From JAWABC01 sp043810595 (GTDB lineage Archaea > Nanobdellota > Nanobdellia > SCGC-AAA011-G17 > VGLX01): a DNA stretch of 19,622 bases. Shown here piece by piece: positions 15,498 through 19,622 of the stretch (position 1 is its first letter; each line of letters opens with the position of its first letter). The notes under the pieces are model-generated. The model searched no databases and was not told where the DNA came from. It saw nothing but the letters and a program-made list of their open reading frames with translations. The position numbers were made by a program, and so were the translations under genes. The stretch covers positions 1-19,622 of the forward strand of contig JBDRNX010000010.1 in assembly GCA_043810595.1 (NCBI GenBank), given 5' to 3'.

Positions 15498-15820
15498 CAG
15501 TTGTAAGCCCTCCACCTGTTCTTACACTTAGTGCACTCAAAAAACCTTGTCTCAGCCTCATCACCCGCCCTCGTCTGAACTGTCCAGAAATAAGCCTCCA
15601 TGTTACCACAGTTAGGACATTCCTCACGAGTCTTAGGCAGGGTCTCAATCTTCTTATCAACTATCTCAATCTCATCCTTCTTATCAATGCTCACCTTCTC
15701 CTTAATCACCAAATCCTTACCCCTAGTCTTGTAACTACAGCTGGCGCATACCAGGATCGTTCCTTTCTTATCGGATTTCTTAGGCACCAATAGGGCCTTA
15801 CACTTCGGACAAAACATCAT
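15497..15820 (-). CDS. tfs: Transcription factor S (TFIIS-like transcript cleavage factor)
   Basis: The 107-aa protein has two zinc ribbons: Cys4/Cys7/Cys25/Cys28, and Cys68/Cys71/Cys96/Cys99. The second contains the QTR-x-x-DE loop (Asp87, Glu88) whose acidic pair enters the RNA polymerase active site and stimulates cleavage of the backtracked RNA end. The linker (VSIDKKDEIEIVDKKIETLP) is charged, as usual. Two ATGs occur in tandem (15820 and 15817); a GGGAGG site 8 nt upstream suits the first. It lies 4 nt after the signal peptidase stop and overlaps the OB-fold gene by 1 nt, so it is mid-operon. Confidence 0.93.
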   Translation of the reverse strand: MMFCPKCKALLVPKKSDKKGTILVCASCSYKTRGKDLVIKEKVSIDKKDEIEIVDKKIETLPKTREECPNCGNMEAYFWTVQTRAGDEAETRFFECTKCKNRWRAYN

Positions 15821-15824
15821 CTAA

Positions 15825-16406
15825 CTAACCTCCCTTTACGGCACTCATAAAATCTGTAAACCATATCTTAACATAACCAAGCACAGGAATCCTGAACACA
15901 GCCTTACCAACAACCCTGTCCTGAGAAACGGGCTGCGGATCAGCAATCTGGTTATGATCACCCTTAGTCGTAAAAAAGAACTCATTATTAACTTTTTCTA
16001 TCTCAACAACGCGATGTATGATTGGCGGGATATTTGAATTGACAGAATAAACAATCACTTCCCCCCCTTCCACTTTTTCTGGCTTAACACCTATGAGGAG
16101 CATTATGTCCCCCTTGTCAAAGCCGTTACGGAAATCAAAATTCTCAAAACCCTGCCTTGGAATCCCGTTCTGCTCATACCAATTACTAGCAGAAGACCAC
16201 CAAGAATCAAAACTGCCGTCGTGCTCCATGCTGCCTGAGACAACTGCAACAACAGGATAACCCGTACCCAGGACCAAACCCAAGCCGGGATAGATGACAA
16301 ACTTAACCAGGATAAAGGCAAGAACTATGTTAACAAGCCAAGAAAGCAACGAATCCTCCTCCCAGAGGAAATGCCAAACCCTCCGTAGAGTCTTACCAAA
16401 ACTCAT
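15825..16406 (-). CDS. Signal peptidase I, archaeal/ER type
   Basis: After a cytoplasmic start and one membrane helix (about 21-47), the catalytic serine is in VVSGSMEH (Ser59). The second motif is PIIHRVV (His131), where bacterial enzymes have Lys. The third is TTKGDHN (Asp150). This Ser-His-Asp set marks the S26B/SEC11-like branch that removes Sec signal peptides outside the membrane. A Trp/Asn/Phe-rich insertion (about 66-98, with WWSSASNWYEQNGIP) separates the serine from KGDI, which I have seen as a feature of DPANN enzymes. It should process the two giant cysteine-rich proteins and the S-layer protein, but not the pilin-like proteins, which need a prepilin peptidase. It is the first gene of a four-gene operon. 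Confidence 0.9.
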   Translation of the reverse strand: MSFGKTLRRVWHFLWEEDSLLSWLVNIVLAFILVKFVIYPGLGLVLGTGYPVVAVVSGSMEHDGSFDSWWSSASNWYEQNGIPRQGFENFDFRNGFDKGDIMLLIGVKPEKVEGGEVIVYSVNSNIPPIIHRVVEIEKVNNEFFFTTKGDHNQIADPQPVSQDRVVGKAVFRIPVLGYVKIWFTDFMSAVKGG

Positions 16407-16431
16407 CTCAACAAACTTAAAAACGTTAGGT

Positions 16432-16438
16432 TATAAAT
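16432..16438 (-). promoter_or_regulatory. TATA box of the signal peptidase operon
   Basis: TTTATAA on the minus strand, 26 bases from the ATG at 16406, implying a leaderless or nearly leaderless transcript. Confidence 0.5.
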
Positions 16439-16490
16439 GTTTTGGTTTTTGAATTATTCTGTGGCTAAGCATTGATAGTCTTGAAGAAAG

Positions 16491-16498
16491 TTTAAATA
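16491..16498 (+). promoter_or_regulatory. Upstream TATA box before the glycosyltransferase gene
   Basis: AGAAAG then TTTAAATA, 24 bases before the ATG in the first copy of the 19-bp duplication (16522). A start at that spacing would place the first ATG at the very 5' end of the message. Confidence 0.45.
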
Positions 16499-16509
16499 GG
16501 ATAAGTAAA

Positions 16510-16547
16510 TTTATAATCTTAATGTTTATTTATAATCTTAATGTTTA
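16510..16547 (+). repeat. Perfect 19-bp tandem duplication spanning the glycosyltransferase start
   Basis: TTTATAATCTTAATGTTTA occurs at 16510-16528 and again at 16529-16547. Each copy has a TATA-like TTTATAAT and an ATG (16522 and 16541). The first ATG is out of frame with the gene and reads only eight codons before a TAA at 16546-16548, which overlaps the real start. The TATA-like element of copy 1 lies 24 bases before the real ATG. Confidence 0.8.
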
Positions 16548-17887
16548 AAATCAAAAGAAATAATTTAATTTTGTTGTTTATAATCCTCTTTGTTCTATAC
16601 ACCTTTTTTACATTCATTAGACCTTATGAAGATGATGAATCACAATATATAAGGGCTGGAACAGCTATTCTTAATGGCAAACTTAATCCTTTTAAGGTAG
16701 TTTATTACAAGCATTATTCGAACCCATTCCAATATATTATGGGAAGCCCTTTAGTACCTCTTATTTGGGGAATAAGTTATAAGGTGGGGGGTGTAATTTT
16801 TGTTAGAGTCCTTGCAACGTTATTTGTTGTCTTATCAATCCTATTGGTTTATAATTTGATTATAAAACTGGGAGGAGATCCAATCATTCCTCTAATTTTG
16901 ATTGGGTTCTCAAGTTCAACTATTGCGTTAGCAAGTGATGGGTTACTGGATTCTGTAGCGTTGTTTTTCTTTATATCTGCCTTATACCTAATTTATACCA
17001 AAAAGATGGTTTATGCTGGACTATTGTCCGGTCTAGCTATGACCTCAAAATTCGTTCTGGTTATTCCAATTGTGATAATTTTTATTTATCAGTTTTTCAA
17101 GAAGAAAGGGTTTCAATATTTGATTGGCATCCTTGTTGTAGTAGTTCCATTTCTTGTTTTATACAAAGAATTGATTCCTATATTAGTAAATTTTGTGTTA
17201 ATAACAAAAGTAGAGGGGTATTCAATTGATAAACTAATAACATTTCTTAGAATATTCTTCTTAGCCTTACCAATAACATCAATTATAGTCTTATCCCTCA
17301 TAAAATCAAAGAAAATAAGAGATTATCATATTTTTCTAATACCTGTAATTTCTATTATCCTTTTTCAAATTTTTCTTCTGGATTACAATTCATTAACGAG
17401 ACATTTACCATACGCTGAATTTTCAGCAGCAATTTTATTAGGTTTGATTTTAAAAGATAAGAAGATTAAGTATTTGTGGTTATTATTAATATTATACCTT
17501 GTTGTAAGTATTAGCGTTGCAATTAAAGAAGTAAATGATTACCCTTCCTACAATTTAATCGAAGATAATCTCGATGTTGTTAATGGCAAAATCCTTGCTC
17601 TTAACCTTAATAGTTTTATGCTAATCAAAAATATGCCAATCAATTCAACTGCAGAAAATGTGTTTAGCTATTATTATTTTAATTACGATGTGACAACTGA
17701 TTCTAAAATCGAAGAATATGAACAAGCATTAAAAGATGGTTACTTTGATTATGCTACTATTTCTTCATATTCACCTAATAAATTCTCGAGATATAAAATG
17801 ATTGAAGAACTTGTGAGAAAATATTACTGTCCAATGCTCAAATCTGATAAATCTAATGGTATTGACATTTACAAAAGATGTGATTAA
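16541..17887 (+). CDS. GT-C-like polytopic membrane glycosyltransferase, 448 aa
   Basis: The N-terminal helix (about 9-26) is followed by RPYEDDESQYIRAG and AILNGKLNPF, the layout of the first exterior loop of PMT/ArnT-type (GT39/GT83) GT-C enzymes, where the acidic residues are catalytic. About ten further membrane segments lie to residue 325, and a soluble domain of about 115 residues ends the protein. Such enzymes transfer a sugar from a polyprenyl-phosphate carrier to a protein or lipid outside the membrane, here possibly to S-layer or pilin-like proteins. The gene is visibly AT-richer than its neighbours (some 60-base lines are about 20% GC) and lies on the opposite strand to both flanking operons, so recent transfer is plausible. 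Substrate and donor are unknown. Confidence 0.72.
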   Translation: MFKIKRNNLILLFIILFVLYTFFTFIRPYEDDESQYIRAGTAILNGKLNPFKVVYYKHYSNPFQYIMGSPLVPLIWGISYKVGGVIFVRVLATLFVVLSILLVYNLIIKLGGDPIIPLILIGFSSSTIALASDGLLDSVALFFFISALYLIYTKKMVYAGLLSGLAMTSKFVLVIPIVIIFIYQFFKKKGFQYLIGILVVVVPFLVLYKELIPILVNFVLITKVEGYSIDKLITFLRIFFLALPITSIIVLSLIKSKKIRDYHIFLIPVISIILFQIFLLDYNSLTRHLPYAEFSAAILLGLILKDKKIKYLWLLLILYLVVSISVAIKEVNDYPSYNLIEDNLDVVNGKILALNLNSFMLIKNMPINSTAENVFSYYYFNYDVTTDSKIEEYEQALKDGYFDYATISSYSPNKFSRYKMIEELVRKYYCPMLKSDKSNGIDIYKRCD

Positions 17888-17957
17888 ATATTTATATTTA
17901 GTTTAGCTCAGAGAAGTAAATATATTTTCTGCAAGATTCATAATTGATAATTTTGTA

Positions 17958-18614
17958 TTAAACATAAACGTAAGAAACAACGTTCTTCACATCAGAAAAA
18001 GGAACCTTGCCAAAGCTGCAACTCTTGCAGGCAGGATCGACAAAAACCCAATCGTCCTGAGACTTGTAAAACTTAATTGCGTCAGGAAGATAAATCTGAA
18101 CATAAGAATGATCGTTAGTCAGAGCAATCCTTGAGGTTATGCCAACAGACTTGAGCAACATAGCAAGCAAAACAGCCTGACCATCACAATCAGAGCTGCC
18201 AGCAAGCAGAACAGCCTCGGGGCTCTCTATGTATTCCACTTTGGGATCGGGAACGTAAACAATGTTATCCCGAACAAAATAAAACAACGCCTTGCTGTAA
18301 CAAACATCGGAAACCTCAGCACAGGAAGAACCAACCTTAGAAGAAACATGCTTAAGGAAAGGAGACACCTGCAAAGACTTAACGTCGTAAATGCTCTGAA
18401 GCTTCATCGTATAATTGTCACGTTGGGCATCAGCCAAAACAGAAGAGAGAGAAGGGATATTAGAGGGTTTAGGGTCAGACTTGAAACCGTAATAGGGAAC
18501 AACCCAGAGAACAAGGATTAAAATAAGGAAAGCGCCAACAAAATACCAAACAGGACTCTTCTTTTTCTCAACCTCCTCCTCAACCTTCAAATCCCTTGGA
18601 ATAACATCCTCCAT
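17958..18614 (-). CDS. Membrane-anchored transglutaminase-like protein, 218 aa
   Basis: I choose the ATG at 18614, 24 bases from a TATA-like element; a TTG at 18623 adds only three residues. A short acidic and basic cytoplasmic start (EDVIPRDLKVEEEVEKKK) precedes one membrane helix (about 22-42). The exterior domain carries the transglutaminase-like core: Cys143 in SSDCDGQAVLLAMLLK, His169 in NDHSYVQIY, and Asp193 in WVFVDPAC. All three triad residues are present, so an active cysteine enzyme (peptidase, amidase or cross-linking) is plausible. Two further cysteine pairs (SSC/DVC, ACKSC) may be disulfides. Substrate is unknown; surface proteins encoded nearby are candidates by location only. 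Confidence 0.8.
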   Translation of the reverse strand: MEDVIPRDLKVEEEVEKKKSPVWYFVGAFLILILVLWVVPYYGFKSDPKPSNIPSLSSVLADAQRDNYTMKLQSIYDVKSLQVSPFLKHVSSKVGSSCAEVSDVCYSKALFYFVRDNIVYVPDPKVEYIESPEAVLLAGSSDCDGQAVLLAMLLKSVGITSRIALTNDHSYVQIYLPDAIKFYKSQDDWVFVDPACKSCSFGKVPFSDVKNVVSYVYV

Positions 18615-18636
18615 GAAAAACAAGGATGAAAGAAAA

Positions 18637-18645
18637 TAATATAAT
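18637..18645 (-). promoter_or_regulatory. TATA-like element before the transglutaminase-like gene
   Basis: TTATATTAT on the minus strand in the 39-nt gap after the AMMECR1 gene, about 24 bases from the ATG at 18614. Confidence 0.4.
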
Positions 18646-18653
18646 ACTTTCCC

Positions 18654-19226
18654 TTAAACAACACCGGGCTTCTTCTCAGAAAAAACCTGAGCCTGAAACT
18701 TGTAAACCTTACAACCCCTAGTATCCTTCCACGAATCCTTAGGGAGGAAGGCCTTCAAACAGGTATGATCAAGAAACTCCTCAGCATTCCAGCCGTATTC
18801 AACGGCAACCACAGGAAGAAGCAGGCCGCGACTAACACCGTCATCGACAATCAAGCCGTCCTCACCAACCCTTATACCACCCAAGTAATCATCACAACTT
18901 TTCACCTTAACCAACTCCGGCTCCGTCAGCACGGAAACCTCAAAAATAACCTTATCGAGTTCTTCTTTTTTCATAGGAGGGAACCTTGGATCCTGAAAAG
19001 CAGCAGCAAGAGCAGCCCTCACCAAGCCCTCATTAAGGGAAAAAACGGAATCGGGAAAACCGATACAGCCACAAAGGTCTTGAGAGGGATAAGAATGGAT
19101 TGTTACAAAAACACCAAGCTTGCCAGGAAAACCATTAAGCTCGAAAGATTTATTTTCAAAATGAGAAGCAACACAATCACGAGCAGCCTTCACAAGTTTT
19201 TTGCCGTCCTTATCGGAAATTAACAT
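18654..19226 (-). CDS. AMMECR1-domain protein, 190 aa
   Basis: The family hallmark LCGCIGFP is present at residues 52-59. Further family blocks follow: LVRAALAAAFQDPRFPPM, a V-x-FEVSVLTEPE strand and a VGEDGLIV strand. Archaeal and eukaryotic AMMECR1 proteins are single-domain, about 190-200 aa, of uncertain biochemical role, often placed near information-processing genes. The gene begins one base after the rpoL stop (TAAGATG), so it should be co-transcribed and coupled to rpoL. The length is normal and nothing is missing. Confidence 0.88.
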   Translation of the reverse strand: MLISDKDGKKLVKAARDCVASHFENKSFELNGFPGKLGVFVTIHSYPSQDLCGCIGFPDSVFSLNEGLVRAALAAAFQDPRFPPMKKEELDKVIFEVSVLTEPELVKVKSCDDYLGGIRVGEDGLIVDDGVSRGLLLPVVAVEYGWNAEEFLDHTCLKAFLPKDSWKDTRGCKVYKFQAQVFSEKKPGVV

Positions 19227-19227
19227 C

Positions 19228-19500
19228 TTACTTTAACTTCTTGAACTTTTCCTTCATCTCATCGTTGGAATCTTTCAAACGCTTAACCGCCTCTGAAAGA
19301 GCTGTCTTCGGATTCTTAGAGGAAGTTTCTACAACCAGAATGGGACTGTTGACTAGGGAATGCGAAAGCTCATAACCTGCAACCTTCACATCCTTATCAT
19401 TCCACAACTCCCTTCTGAGAGCGTTGGCAAATGTATGGTCCTCGCCCAAAATCTCTACCTTCAGGAAGTTTTTACTCTTCTCAAGAACATTTATTTCCAT
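19228..19500 (-). CDS. rpoL: DNA-directed RNA polymerase subunit L
   Basis: I choose the ATG at 19500 (MEINVLEKSKNFLKVEI), giving 90 aa, the usual length. Upstream extension in frame would run through the promoter. The signature EDHTFANALRRELW is the alpha-like dimerisation motif of RpoL/AC19, which pairs with RpoD to form the assembly platform of the archaeal RNA polymerase. The following block AGYELSHSLVNSPILVVET is also typical. The promoter 24 bases ahead (GAAAGG-TTTAAAAA) implies a leaderless message shared with the AMMECR1 gene. Confidence 0.93.
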   Translation of the reverse strand: MEINVLEKSKNFLKVEILGEDHTFANALRRELWNDKDVKVAGYELSHSLVNSPILVVETSSKNPKTALSEAVKRLKDSNDEMKEKFKKLK

Positions 19501-19523
19501 GCAATAAACCTTGAAAAGAACTA

Positions 19524-19531
19524 TTTTTAAA
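19524..19531 (-). promoter_or_regulatory. BRE/TATA promoter of rpoL
   Basis: CAGAAAGG then TTTAAAAA on the minus strand, 24 bases from the ATG at 19500. It starts about 5 nt after the stop codon of the upstream gene. Confidence 0.6.
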
Positions 19532-19541
19532 CCTTTCTGTT

Positions 19542-19622
19542 TCAGTACTCCTTCTTCTTGTTGAGAAGGTACCACTGCATAGGCTTGTTAAAAGCTGACT
19601 TGAAAATACCCTTATTCACATA
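19542..19622 (-). CDS. C-terminal end of an unidentified gene (runs off right edge)
   Basis: The only minus-strand frame open from the window edge gives 26 codons ending in TGA at 19542-19544. The peptide is basic and aromatic (GIFKSAFNKPMQWYLLNKKKEY at its end, in part). The stop is immediately followed by the rpoL BRE/TATA, which fits a real gene end. The fragment is too short to identify. Confidence 0.45.
   Translation of the reverse strand, partial: YVNKGIFKSAFNKPMQWYLLNKKKEY

Noticed and set aside
17888..17957. Possible intrinsic hairpin terminator between the convergent glycosyltransferase and transglutaminase-like genes
   Set aside because: Only AT-rich imperfect pairing and short T runs; no clear stem or T tract on either strand.
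19501..19575. N-terminal extension of RpoL by 25 residues
   Set aside because: The extension runs through the BRE/TATA element and the family starts at the MEINVLEK position.

Overview
The window looks like a piece of an archaeal chromosome, most likely from a DPANN lineage close to Woesearchaeota/Pacearchaeota. Reasons: RNA polymerase subunit L (rpoL), transcription factor S (tfs), a PCNA clamp, an ER/archaeal-type (Ser-His-Asp) signal peptidase, an S-layer-like protein, and a group of short membrane-anchored proteins beginning with [KR][KR]G then a hydrophobic helix, a class III (prepilin) signal style typical of these genomes. Most promoters are TATA boxes whose near edge is about 22-28 bases before the ATG, so most lead genes look leaderless. 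Downstream genes in operons overlap or carry GGAGG-type ribosome binding sites. No tRNA, rRNA, CRISPR array or transposon was seen.

Layout. (1) 1-998: the N-terminal part of an S-layer-like protein on the minus strand (runs off the left edge), with an unusually long leader containing a hairpin that partly encloses its ribosome binding site. (2) 999-11399, minus strand: the centrepiece, a seven-gene cluster of two giant, cysteine-rich, secreted paralogues (1053 and 1273 aa) and five different pilin-like proteins with KG/RG-type N-termini and even numbers of cysteines. Internal TATA boxes suggest up to three nested transcription units. The arrangement resembles bacterial minor-pilin/PilY1 tip-complex operons and is the best candidate for an undescribed surface system. 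(3) 11553-13169: a lysine 2,3-aminomutase-family radical SAM enzyme convergent with a small GNAT acetyltransferase. (4) 13308-14700: a membrane protein convergent and overlapping with PCNA. (5) 14756-16406, minus: a tight operon of signal peptidase, TFS, an OB-fold protein and a four-helix membrane protein. (6) 16541-17887, plus: an AT-rich GT-C-like membrane glycosyltransferase whose start region is a perfect 19-bp tandem duplication. (7) 17958-19622, minus: a membrane-anchored transglutaminase-like protein, an AMMECR1-domain protein, rpoL, and the tail of one more gene.

Together the genes lean towards the cell envelope: S-layer, pilin-like assembly, giant surface proteins, signal peptidase, glycosyltransferase and transglutaminase-like protein, mixed with information-processing genes. 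Prepilin peptidase, assembly ATPase and TadC/PilC-like platform genes are not in the window, so a complete pilus machine would have to be encoded elsewhere.
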